Shown here: positions 1 through 6,316 of the stretch, piece by piece
How positions within the stretch are numbered: position 1 is the stretch's first letter
How the letters are laid out: the number at the start of each line of letters is the position of its first letter
Source: Synechococcales cyanobacterium PMM_0085
GTDB lineage: Bacteria; Cyanobacteriota; Cyanobacteriia; Elainellales; Elainellaceae
Direction: 5' to 3'
Assembly: GCA_949127705.1 (NCBI GenBank)
Contig: CASBQJ010000171.1
Coordinates: 1-15,755, forward strand
DNA: 15,755 bases
Position numbers and translations under genes: made by a program
The notes under the pieces: generated by a model
Told to the model about the DNA's origin: nothing
Database searches by the model: none
Seen by the model: the letters and a program-made list of their open reading frames with translations, nothing else

Positions 1-188
1 CCAAAGTACAGGGAGGGTATGCGGGATTGTCAAACTTACGCGCGATCGCTCCTTAACATAGGTGGTGGTGCCGTTCCCACCCGTGTCAAGGGAGCAGTTT
101 CCCCAACTGAGAGAATTTCAGAGGAAGTTTCATGGGGCGATCGCACTGAAAAAACCTGAAAGGTAAAGAGCGATCGCTACATACAACC
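1..188. other. Gene-free left edge rich in HIP1 octamers
   Basis: I see no convincing coding frame here. The stretch holds three GCGATCGC octamers, near 42, 137 and 170. Its right part (139-177) is one copy of an imperfect direct repeat whose partner lies at 635-673. Confidence 0.5.
139..177 (+). repeat. Left copy of 39-bp imperfect direct repeat
   Basis: Bases 139-177 match 635-673 over 39 bp with four mismatches. Both copies begin GATCGCACTGA and end in a GCGATCGC octamer. Weaker similarity extends about 15 bp upstream, with one small indel. In the right copy the repeat covers the stop codon of the small plus-strand ORF. The left copy may therefore be a decayed duplicate of that ORF's 3' end. 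Confidence 0.7.
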
Positions 189-401
189 TCAATTTTCTTC
201 CTCTTCCTCTCCATTAATTTCATCTAAACTGTGCTTCTCAATCAACGCTTGAATTTTTTCCTGCTGCAAATAAAGTTCTAAGGAATCATTAATTAGTTGA
301 GAGAGAGAAATGTCCTGCAAAGATGCGATCGTTGCCAGCAACTTTGCCAGCTCAACATCTGTATAGGCTCTAATTTCCCTTTTATCTCGTTTTTTAGGCA
401 T
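189..401 (-). CDS. Small ribbon-helix-helix (CopG/Arc-like) DNA-binding protein
   Basis: A 70-residue protein. After a basic start (MPKKRDKREIRAYT), residues 9-14 could form the DNA-contacting strand. Two helices follow at roughly 15-28 and 33-46, the second containing the phrase SLSQLINDSLELYL typical of ribbon-helix-helix proteins. The C-terminus is very acidic (a run of glutamates). Proteins of this fold bind DNA as dimers and are often antitoxins or autorepressors. No recognisable toxin lies next to it, so an antitoxin role is not supported. The ATG at 401 is preceded by a purine-rich stretch, and the start sits inside one of a set of inverted half-sites (400-456), consistent with self-repression. 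The family call rests on pattern recognition only. Confidence 0.6.
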   Translation of the reverse strand: MPKKRDKREIRAYTDVELAKLLATIASLQDISLSQLINDSLELYLQQEKIQALIEKHSLDEINGEEEEEN

Positions 402-456
402 ATCCTCATTCTCTCTTACGGAGAGATACGGATACGCTATTGAGGATATATCCTTA
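400..456. promoter_or_regulatory. Candidate operator: inverted ATATCCTCA half-sites between divergent starts
   Basis: ATATCCTCA at 400-408 has a perfect inverted copy, TGAGGATAT, at 441-449; the arm centres are 41 bp apart. A third, one-mismatch copy (ATATCCTTA) at 448-456 makes 441-456 a near-perfect 16-bp palindrome. Between them sits a six-bp hairpin (410-415 with 421-426) and a tandem GATACG (425-436). Symmetric half-sites at the start of a ribbon-helix-helix gene are the usual arrangement for autoregulation, but binding is inferred. The half-site at 400-408 also contains the ribosome-binding stretch and start of the minus-strand gene, so part of the match could have another cause. Confidence 0.45.
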
Positions 457-468
457 TTCAGCTATAGT
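440..468 (+). promoter_or_regulatory. Candidate plus-strand promoter upstream of small ORF
   Basis: TTGAGG at 440-445 and TATAGT at 463-468 are 17 bp apart and resemble -35 and -10 boxes (4/6 and 5/6 matches). The palindrome 441-456 would cover the -35 box and part of the spacer, a repressor-type position. Transcription would start about 20 nt before the ATG at 497. Confidence 0.3.
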
Positions 469-496
469 TGGTTTAGTATATCAACGAAATACTCCC

Positions 497-655
497 ATGA
501 TTACCCTTACCCCCGATGAAGTTGCCCTACTCAAAGCTATCTTGACCTCCCTGCGCGGCATCAAAATTCGGGATATCGACAAAGCCCTCGTGATTCTCAG
601 CAAGCGCGATCGCCGCCAAAGTTCCAGTGGGAGTGATCGCACTGAGAAAACCTGA
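497..655 (+). CDS. Possible small protein of unknown function
   Basis: A 52-residue frame from ATG 497. It begins MITLTPDEVALLKAILTSL, could form one or two amphipathic helices, and ends in a low-complexity, HIP1-containing tail. The frame is open back to 440, but the earlier start would lie inside the palindrome. A promoter-like pair lies just upstream; I see no good ribosome-binding site. The 3' end lies in the direct repeat shared with 139-177. It could be a real partner of the ribbon-helix-helix gene, a remnant, or chance. I do not recognise the family. Confidence 0.3.
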   Translation: MITLTPDEVALLKAILTSLRGIKIRDIDKALVILSKRDRRQSSSGSDRTEKT

Positions 656-673
656 ACGGTGAAGGGCGATCGC
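635..673 (+). repeat. Right copy of 39-bp imperfect direct repeat
   Basis: Partner of 139-177, with the copies 496 bp apart. It covers the stop of the small ORF and ends with a HIP1 octamer. Two more overlapping octamers follow at 691-704. Confidence 0.7.
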
Positions 674-728
674 GACCGTTGCGGAAATCAGCGATCGCGA
701 TCGCCAGGGGTGTTGCTCTTCATATCTT

Positions 729-1334
729 TTAGGAATTAATCCCAAATATCTGATTAGGATTCAGTTGGAGGGTTGAAAATGAAGGTGAGACGATAGCATC
801 ACTCGCTCGAAACACTCCAACTTCCGCATAGACGCCATCCTGCCATTTCAGTACCGTCACCGTTTGTTGCTCTGGGTTAAGCAGCCAGTATTCGGGAATC
901 GCTCGCGCAGCATACTGATCTCGCTTGCGAACCAGGTCGCGATCGCGGTTTTGCTTGCCGGGACTCAGCACCTCTGCTACTAACTGGGGTGGCGGCATGT
1001 CCAGGGTAATCGTCAATCGTTTTTGGGTTAGCGCCAGGTGTTCCGGTCGTAGAATTACCAAATCAGGATACCGATTAGCCGGATCTTTGGATCGCAGAAC
1101 GGGCACCTGAACTTCACATTTACCTGGACGGATTAATTCTAATGGCACCATACCCGCAGCCACTAGAAAGAAAAATATCCGATTTGCGATCGCATCATTC
1201 GGTCCCGATTCTGGTGCCAATTCTACTAACTCTCCATCAACCAACTCAAACTGCCCATCCCGGTAGTTCTCTGGATCATCGCTCCATGCCAGGTACTCTT
1301 CAAAGTTGGCAAATTTAAGTTTGGCTTGAGTCAT
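729..1334 (-). CDS. Uma2 family (DUF820) endonuclease-like protein
   Basis: A 201-residue protein of the Uma2/DUF820 family, which is greatly expanded in cyanobacteria and has a PD-(D/E)XK nuclease fold. Visible landmarks are the N-terminal GELVELAPESG segment (34-44), RYPDLVIL with Asp91, LVAEVLSP with Glu121, and the block from about 132 to 153 ending in PEYWLLNP. Asp91 and Glu121 are the expected metal-binding acidic residues, and a basic residue near 136-138 may complete the site. Length and motif order look intact. The ATG at 1334 has a close AGGTGA ribosome-binding site. No partner gene points to its role. Members are often scattered singly and their biological function is unclear. Confidence 0.85.
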   Translation of the reverse strand: MTQAKLKFANFEEYLAWSDDPENYRDGQFELVDGELVELAPESGPNDAIANRIFFFLVAAGMVPLELIRPGKCEVQVPVLRSKDPANRYPDLVILRPEHLALTQKRLTITLDMPPPQLVAEVLSPGKQNRDRDLVRKRDQYAARAIPEYWLLNPEQQTVTVLKWQDGVYAEVGVFRASDAIVSPSFSTLQLNPNQIFGINS

Positions 1335-1512
1335 ATCTCACCTCATCCTACATTCAGCGATCGCGACCTGCTGTGCTTTCTAGCTTATGCCAACCTTCGC
1401 GATTCTAGCGGGACTTAAACCGATCTTGATCTTGATTTGCTTTTGCGGCTAGAACCTCTTTCAACAGCATTTCCACCACAAATATGCCGCTGTGATTGGC
1501 TGTAGAGTGTGT
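1335..1512. other. Intergenic, nothing recognised
   Basis: About 180 bp between the Uma2 start and the rhodanese stop. It contains one HIP1 octamer and presumably the Uma2 promoter. I see no clear terminator for the rhodanese gene. Confidence 0.4.
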
Positions 1513-1905
1513 TTAATAGAGCGGAACAGTAGAGTCAACTGTTGTGGCGTATGCGTCGATGCCACCTGTCAGATTTTTGACGTTGGTAAATCCTTGATTG
1601 AGCAACCAAGCACACATCTGAGCCGATCGCATTCCGTGATGGCACATCACAATTGTTTCAGCATGTGGGTCAAGCTGAGTTTGAATGGTATTCGACCATT
1701 CGGCAAACTGACTCAGCGGTAGGTTGAGGAAGCCCTCTAGATGGGCGATCGCCAATTCTTCTGGCTCTCGGACATCTATTAGCTGGAGTTCCGTGTTCAG
1801 CTGTAGCTCAATGTCGCCAAGTTCCTTGTCACTATTGGCCAGCCGACTGGCGAACTCTTGCACACTAATTCGAGCAATGGATTGACCAGAATCGTAAGCA
1901 GACAT
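1513..1905 (-). CDS. Single-domain rhodanese-like sulfurtransferase
   Basis: About 130 residues forming one rhodanese domain. Hallmarks are LQLIDVREPEELAIAHLEGF, the active-site loop MCHHGMRSAQ and the C-terminal phrase GFTNVKNLTGGIDAYA. The loop has the catalytic cysteine followed five residues later by arginine (Cys89 and Arg94 when counted from the alternative GTG at 1908). Family members carry persulfide on the cysteine and pass sulfur to acceptors; the acceptor here is unknown. I chose ATG 1905 because GGAG lies six bases before it; the adjacent GTG at 1908 would add one residue. The gene lies downstream of psbC on the same strand but beyond a terminator, so it is probably transcribed mainly on its own. 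Confidence 0.9.
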   Translation of the reverse strand: MSAYDSGQSIARISVQEFASRLANSDKELGDIELQLNTELQLIDVREPEELAIAHLEGFLNLPLSQFAEWSNTIQTQLDPHAETIVMCHHGMRSAQMCAWLLNQGFTNVKNLTGGIDAYATTVDSTVPLY

Positions 1906-1939
1906 CACAATCTCCAGCTAAACAATTATTGATAAAAGG

Positions 1940-1966
1940 AAGGCTCCCACCGAGGGGAGCCTTTTT
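1940..1966 (-). terminator. Hairpin terminator after psbC
   Basis: AGGCTCCC (1941-1948) pairs perfectly with GGGAGCCT (1955-1962) around a six-base loop. On the minus strand the stem is followed by a T-rich stretch (TTCCTTTT), fitting an intrinsic terminator for the psbD-psbC transcript. The plus-strand side also has five Ts, but no plus-strand gene ends here. Confidence 0.75.
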
Positions 1967-1989
1967 AATACCCAAGAAACTAGTTCAAT

Positions 1990-3375
1990 CTAGTCAAGGT
2001 CAGGCATGGCCATTACTGGCTCAGATTCACGATCGATGCCCTTCTCAAACCCAGCAACGGCTGCGCGAGAGCGACCTGCGTGCCACAAGTGACCCACTAG
2101 GAAGAAGAAGCCCATCAAGAAGTGGAAACAGGCCAACCAAGCCCGAGGCGATACATAGTTTACAGAGTTGATTTCTGTAGCCACACCACCCACCGAGTTC
2201 AAGGAACCTAGGGGAGCGTGAGTCATGTATTCAGCCGCGCGGCGAGCTTGCCAAGGTTGAATGTCGTTCTTGATCTTGTCGAGGTCTAGACCGTTTGGTC
2301 CGCGTAGAGGCTCCAACCAAGGGCCTTGGAAGTCCCAGAAGCGCATCGTTTCACCACCAAAGATGATTTCACCAGTGGGCGATCGCATCAGGTATTTACC
2401 CAAACCAGTTGGGCCTTGAGCCGAACCGACGTTAGCACCTAGGCGCTGGTCACGAATCAAGAAGGTCAAGGCTTGAGCTTGAGACGCTTCAGGGCCAGTG
2501 GGTCCATAGAACTCGCTGGGGTAAGCGGTGTTGTTGAACCACACCATAATGGCAGCAATGAAGCCCATCAACGACAGGGCACCCAAGCTGTAAGACAGGT
2601 ATGCTTCACCAGACCACACAAGCGCACGACGTACCCAACCAAAGGGCTTGGTCAGGATGTGCCAAATGCCGCCAGCGATGCAGATGAATCCAACCCAGAT
2701 ATGGCCACCAATGATGTCTTCCATGTTGTTGACGCTGATGATCCAGCCTTCACCGCCAAATGGAGCCTTCAATAGATAGCCGAAAATAATGGCAGGGTTC
2801 AGCGTCGGGTTAGTAATAACGCGGACATCACCCCCACCGGGTGCCCAGGTATCATATACGCCGCCAAAGAACATGGCTTTGAACACCAACAAGAAGGCAC
2901 CGCATCCCAAAAGGATTAGGTGATAACCAATGATGTTGGTCATCTGGTTCTTGTCTTTCCAGTCGTAGCCAAAGAAGGAAGAATATTCCTCTAGGGTGTC
3001 AGGACCGCGAACGGCATGATAAATGCCGCCCAAGCCCAACACTGCCGAGGAGATTAAGTGGAGAACACCCACTACAAAGTAGGGGAAGGTATCGAGCACT
3101 TCACCGCCGGGGCCAACGCCCCAACCCAATGTCGCAATGTGAGGTAGCAGGATAAAACCCTGCTCGTACATTGGCTTTTCAGGAACAAAGTGCGCGACCT
3201 CAAATAAGGTCATTGCACCAGCCCAAAACACAATCAAACCAGCATGGGCTACGTGGGCACCCAGCAATTTACCAGAAAGATTAATCAGACGAGCATTGCC
3301 CGACCACCAAGCGAATCCAGATGATTCCTGGTCGCGGTTGCCGGCAACCATACTGTTATTAGAGAGCGTTACCAC
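1990..3375 (-). CDS. psbC: Photosystem II CP43 chlorophyll-binding protein
   Basis: CP43 (461 residues), an inner-antenna protein of PSII. It spans the thylakoid membrane six times, binds chlorophyll a and contributes ligands to the oxygen-evolving cluster. The whole sequence is typical, from RDQESSGFAWWSGNARL at the N-terminus to the large lumenal loop. GGETMRFWDFQ supplies Glu342 and Arg345, equivalent to Glu354 and Arg357 in the longer conventional numbering. Conserved histidines lie in the membrane spans (HVAHAG, YHLIL, HLWHAG). The start is GTG at 3375, overlapping the last 17 nt of psbD, with an AGAGG-type ribosome-binding site inside the psbD end. The codon 12 positions upstream, ATG in some plastid and older psbC annotations, is ACG here, so GTG is the only sensible start. 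Confidence 0.98.
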   Translation of the reverse strand: MVTLSNNSMVAGNRDQESSGFAWWSGNARLINLSGKLLGAHVAHAGLIVFWAGAMTLFEVAHFVPEKPMYEQGFILLPHIATLGWGVGPGGEVLDTFPYFVVGVLHLISSAVLGLGGIYHAVRGPDTLEEYSSFFGYDWKDKNQMTNIIGYHLILLGCGAFLLVFKAMFFGGVYDTWAPGGGDVRVITNPTLNPAIIFGYLLKAPFGGEGWIISVNNMEDIIGGHIWVGFICIAGGIWHILTKPFGWVRRALVWSGEAYLSYSLGALSLMGFIAAIMVWFNNTAYPSEFYGPTGPEASQAQALTFLIRDQRLGANVGSAQGPTGLGKYLMRSPTGEIIFGGETMRFWDFQGPWLEPLRGPNGLDLDKIKNDIQPWQARRAAEYMTHAPLGSLNSVGGVATEINSVNYVSPRAWLACFHFLMGFFFLVGHLWHAGRSRAAVAGFEKGIDRESEPVMAMPDLD

Positions 3376-4417
3376 GGGGCAGTACCTCTTCAGGGAAGAT
3401 AAAGTTTTCGTGCGGCTGATCTTGAGGTGCCATCCAAGCGCGGATGCCCTCGTTCAGCAAAATGTTCTTTGTGTAAAACGTCTCAAACTCAGGGTCTTCG
3501 GCTGCTCGAATCTCCTGCGACACAAAGTCGTAGGCGCGCAGGTTCAACGCTAAGCCCGCAATCCCGATACTTGCCATCCACAACCCCGTCACGGGCACAA
3601 ACAGCATAAAGAAGTGCAGCCAGCGCTTGTTGGAGAAGGCAATCCCGAAAATCTGAGACCAATATCGGTTGGCCGTTACCATCGAGTAGGTCTCTTCTGC
3701 TTGCGTCGGGCTAAACGCACGGAAGGTGTTGGAGTTCTCGCCATCTTGATACAGCGTGTTCTCCACCGTCGCTCCGTGAATCGCGCACAGCAGCGCTCCA
3801 CCCAAAATCCCCGCCACGCCCATCATGTGGAATGGGTTGAGGGTGAAGTTGTGGAAGCCTTGAATGAATAGGATAAAGCGGAAGATTGCCGCTACCCCAA
3901 AGCTGGGCGCAAAGAACCAGCCCGACTGACCCAACGGATACAGCAGAAATACGCTGACAAAGACGGCAATCGGGCCAGAAAATGCCAAGGCATTATAAGG
4001 ACGGATGCCGACCAGCCGCGAAATCTCGAACTGTCGCAGCATGAAGCCAATCAGCGCAAAGGCTCCGTGCAGGGCCACAAACGCCCACAGGCCACCCAGC
4101 TGACACCAGCGGGTGAAGTCCCACTGGGCTTCAGGTCCCCACAAAAACAGCAGGGAATGTCCCAGGCTATTCGGGGGTGTAGACACAGCGGCGGTCAAAA
4201 AGTTGCAGCCCTCTAAATAGGAACTGGCAATCCCGTGGCTGTACCACGAGGTCACAAAGGTGGTACCCGTTAGCCAGCCACCCAGCGCCATGTAGGCGCA
4301 GGGAAATAGTAGTATCCCTGACCAGCCCACAAAGACGAATCTGTCACGCTTGAGCCAATCGTCGAGAGCGTCAAACCACCCTCGGTCGGCTTGCGCACGC
4401 CCCATTGCTATGGTCAT
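3359..4417 (-). CDS. psbD: Photosystem II reaction centre D2 protein
   Basis: D2 (352 residues), which pairs with D1 to form the PSII reaction centre in the thylakoid membrane. Key residues fall at canonical numbers: Tyr160 (redox-active TyrD), His197 (chlorophyll ligand of the special pair), His214 and His268 (non-haem iron, with QA nearby), Trp253 (QA stacking) and His117 (peripheral chlorophyll). His189 next to TyrD is also present. It is full length from MTIAMGRAQ to LPRGNAL. AGAGG lies about eight bases before the ATG. This is the psbC-linked copy; many cyanobacteria have a second, unlinked psbD, which cannot be judged here. It is transcribed divergently from ycf4. Confidence 0.98.
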   Translation of the reverse strand: MTIAMGRAQADRGWFDALDDWLKRDRFVFVGWSGILLFPCAYMALGGWLTGTTFVTSWYSHGIASSYLEGCNFLTAAVSTPPNSLGHSLLFLWGPEAQWDFTRWCQLGGLWAFVALHGAFALIGFMLRQFEISRLVGIRPYNALAFSGPIAVFVSVFLLYPLGQSGWFFAPSFGVAAIFRFILFIQGFHNFTLNPFHMMGVAGILGGALLCAIHGATVENTLYQDGENSNTFRAFSPTQAEETYSMVTANRYWSQIFGIAFSNKRWLHFFMLFVPVTGLWMASIGIAGLALNLRAYDFVSQEIRAAEDPEFETFYTKNILLNEGIRAWMAPQDQPHENFIFPEEVLPRGNAL

Positions 4418-4642
4418 TTCATAACCTCTTAATATTGCTTCAAAGTCCTATCTTCTCATAACAGCACCGATTCCCGAAAGGGGAAAGACGCTGGTTTTAA
4501 AGCAGGTATTGTCACTGAACTTGGTGGAGTGAGCGGTTTAAAAATCTATCGCTGCACGCAATCCAAATACTCTTTCGTAAGAGCATTTAGTTGTTTACCA
4601 AGAAGGGTCAGATTTCTATCATGATAAGTACATACGAAAAAT

Positions 4643-4660
4643 TTTACAATCCGATACGTA
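4643..4660 (+). promoter_or_regulatory. Possible HLR1 (RpaB) site
   Basis: TTTACAAT-CC-GATACGTA resembles the HLR1 element, a direct repeat of (G/T)TTACA(A/T)(A/T) with a two-base spacer. The first half matches fully and the second at six of eight positions. HLR1 is bound by RpaB at high-light-responsive photosystem genes. The site is over 200 bp from either start, so its target is uncertain. Confidence 0.3.
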
Positions 4661-4743
4661 ATTCTCAGTAACTATTTTCTGGATGTTCCCTAATGCTGCA
4701 GCCCTGCTTCCTGTCAGGGTTAGCTCTTTTATGACGCCAATTC

Positions 4744-4779
4744 CATGACAATTAATTTGGTAAAAATTAAAATGTCATG
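4744..4779 (+). promoter_or_regulatory. Candidate ycf4 promoter inside an inverted repeat
   Basis: ATGACA (4745-4750) and TAAAAT (4768-4773) are exactly 17 bp apart, each a 5/6 match to sigma-70 boxes. They are framed by the perfect inverted repeat CATGACA (4744-4750) and TGTCATG (4773-4779), with partial AT-rich symmetry continuing inward. The predicted leader to ATG 4850 is about 70 nt. The symmetry could be a regulator site. Confidence 0.5.
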
Positions 4780-4849
4780 ATTATCCGTCTCCAGAGAATT
4801 TGTTGAGAGGGATAATTTAGGGTGGGGGTTGGTACTTTGTAAGAGGCAA

Positions 4850-5425
4850 ATGAAAACTATGGCTGTATCGAGTGTGACTACAGATAGCCGGGTGCTCCGT
4901 CAAACAGTCTTGGGGTCTCGCCGCCTCAGCAATTACTGGTGGGCAACAATTATTTTGGGCGGGGCGTCGGGGTTTCTGTTGTCGGGCATCTCTAGCTATC
5001 TACAGGTCAATCTTCTGCCATTTTCCGATCCCACGCAGCTGATTTTTGTCCCTCAAGGGTTGGCCATGAGCCTCTATGGGGTGGCTGGAGTGCTGTTGGC
5101 GACCTACCTATGGCTGGTGATCATCTGGGACGTAGGTGGGGGATATAACGAGTTCAACCGAGAAACAGGGCTGGCTCAGATTTTTCGCTCTGGATTTCCC
5201 GGAAAGAATCGCCGCATTGAGTTGAGTCATAAGCTGGAAGATATTCAGTCTGTACGAGTTGATATTAAAGAAGGGCTAAATCCGCGTCGCGCCCTGTATC
5301 TGCGAATTAAGGGCAAGGGAGATATTCCGTTGACGCGTGTGGGGCAGCCGCTAGCCTTGTCAGCTTTGGAAAACCAAGGGGCTGAGCTGGCTCGGTTTTT
5401 GGGTGTGCCGCTAGAGGGACTATAG
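4850..5425 (+). CDS. ycf4: Photosystem I assembly protein Ycf4
   Basis: Ycf4 helps assemble photosystem I at the thylakoid membrane; it is important in algal plastids and helpful but not essential in cyanobacteria. Family marks are GSRRLSNYWW, two membrane spans (roughly WATIILGGASGFLLSGI and LYGVAGVLLATYLWLVII), the SSYLQVNLLPF segment between them, and the soluble domain with IWDVGGGYNEFNRETG, FRSGFPGKNRRI and LEDIQSVRVDIKEGLNPRR. From ATG 4850 it has 191 residues. A second ATG at 4859 gives 188, close to the usual length, and AAGAGG at 4841-4846 is very near the first ATG and rather far from the second. The open frame also extends to a TTG at 4829, which I consider unlikely. It is divergent from psbD and followed after about 110 bp by the cyclophilin gene. 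Confidence 0.95.
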   Translation: MKTMAVSSVTTDSRVLRQTVLGSRRLSNYWWATIILGGASGFLLSGISSYLQVNLLPFSDPTQLIFVPQGLAMSLYGVAGVLLATYLWLVIIWDVGGGYNEFNRETGLAQIFRSGFPGKNRRIELSHKLEDIQSVRVDIKEGLNPRRALYLRIKGKGDIPLTRVGQPLALSALENQGAELARFLGVPLEGL

Positions 5426-5536
5426 TGTCTGGCTGCTTTGGCAGTGGGCGATCCGCTGGTGGTGAGCTACGAGCACCTGCTAGCGTGGACTTGGATAGTG
5501 CTTTTTGGTCTTTGTATGGGTAATAGGTGAATAGTT

Positions 5537-6316
5537 ATGGGTTTGGGATTTCGACGGTGGGCTGTGCTGGTGAGCCTAATTGGCACGTTGTTTGTCACCG
5601 GATGTTCAGGGCAAAGCCAGGTTTCAGCCTCTGGAGAGGCGGCTCCGGGGGCACCAGTTCAGACGCCAGTTGCCGAAGCAACGGTTCCAGCTGCGTCTCC
5701 TAATGCAAATGACCCCTATGCGGCGCTGCCTCGGCTAGAAGGCGAGGCCACGGTGGAGATGACGGTAAAGGGAGCCGCGATCGCCCTCCAGCTCAACGGC
5801 ACAGATGCCCCGATTACGGCTGGGAATTTTGTGGATTTGGTGAACCGGGGGGTCTATGACGGGCTGATGTTTCACCGCGTTGTTCGGCAGCCACAGCCTT
5901 TTGTGGTGCAAGGGGGTGACCCTCAGAGCAAAGATCCGGCTGTGCCCGTAAGCCAGTTAGGCACAGGTAGCTTTATCGACCCAGCCACCTCTGCACCTCG
6001 CTATATTCCACTAGAAATTAAGGCCGTTGGGCAAGACCAGCCCACCTACGGGGTACCGTTAGACGTGAAGACTCAAACGCCAGTTTTGAAGCATACGCGG
6101 GGCGTGTTATCGATGGCGCGATCGACCCTGCCGAACTCGGCTTCGTCCCAGTTTTATATCACCCTGGCCGATTTGGGCTTTTTAGACGGGCAGTATGCCG
6201 TGTTTGGCAGGGTGACACAGGGCATGGAGATCGTCGATCAAATTCAGCAGGGCGATCGCATTGAGTCGGCACGGGTCACAGCGGGGCTAGACAATTTGCG
6301 CAATGGCGGACAGTGA
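5537..6316 (+). CDS. Lipoprotein cyclophilin-type peptidyl-prolyl isomerase
   Basis: A 259-residue exported cyclophilin, catalysing cis-trans isomerisation of prolyl bonds in folding proteins. The N-terminus is a lipoprotein signal with lipobox VTGC (Cys23), followed by an Ala/Pro-rich linker to about residue 65. It is thus expected to be membrane-anchored in the periplasm or thylakoid lumen. The cyclophilin domain has FHRVV (catalytic arginine), FVVQGGDP, the SMAR...SASSQFYITL block and LDGQYAVFGRV. The tryptophan that helps bind cyclosporin in classical members is replaced by phenylalanine before LDGQ, common in bacterial forms. An insertion of about 40 residues lies between QGGDP and the SMAR block. 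The next gene's GTG start overlaps this stop codon, implying translational coupling. The start has only a weak AGGTG upstream. Confidence 0.93.
   Translation: MGLGFRRWAVLVSLIGTLFVTGCSGQSQVSASGEAAPGAPVQTPVAEATVPAASPNANDPYAALPRLEGEATVEMTVKGAAIALQLNGTDAPITAGNFVDLVNRGVYDGLMFHRVVRQPQPFVVQGGDPQSKDPAVPVSQLGTGSFIDPATSAPRYIPLEIKAVGQDQPTYGVPLDVKTQTPVLKHTRGVLSMARSTLPNSASSQFYITLADLGFLDGQYAVFGRVTQGMEIVDQIQQGDRIESARVTAGLDNLRNGGQ

Larger units (their letters stand above)
4418..4849. promoter_or_regulatory. Divergent psbD / ycf4 control region
   Basis: About 430 bp separate the psbD start (minus) from the ycf4 start (plus). The stretch is AT-rich compared with its flanks and has no coding frame I trust. It contains a promoter-like pair for ycf4, a small stem-loop at 4570-4583 (CTCTT, loop TCGT, AAGAG) and a possible RpaB-type site. 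I could not place a convincing psbD promoter. Confidence 0.6.

Noticed and set aside
189..655. Toxin-antitoxin pair
   Set aside because: The 70-aa protein could be antitoxin-like, but the neighbouring small ORF has no toxin motif and is divergent rather than operonic. I keep only the DNA-binding call.
1..720. Dense GCGATCGC octamers as a special regulatory array
   Set aside because: HIP1 octamers are abundant across many cyanobacterial chromosomes and recur throughout this window, so the clustering is not by itself a new signal.
1929..2775. Plus-strand open frames opposite psbC, such as 1929-2171 and 2473-2775
   Set aside because: They are antisense to strongly conserved psbC codons, lack family features and contain biased residues expected from reading a conserved gene backwards.
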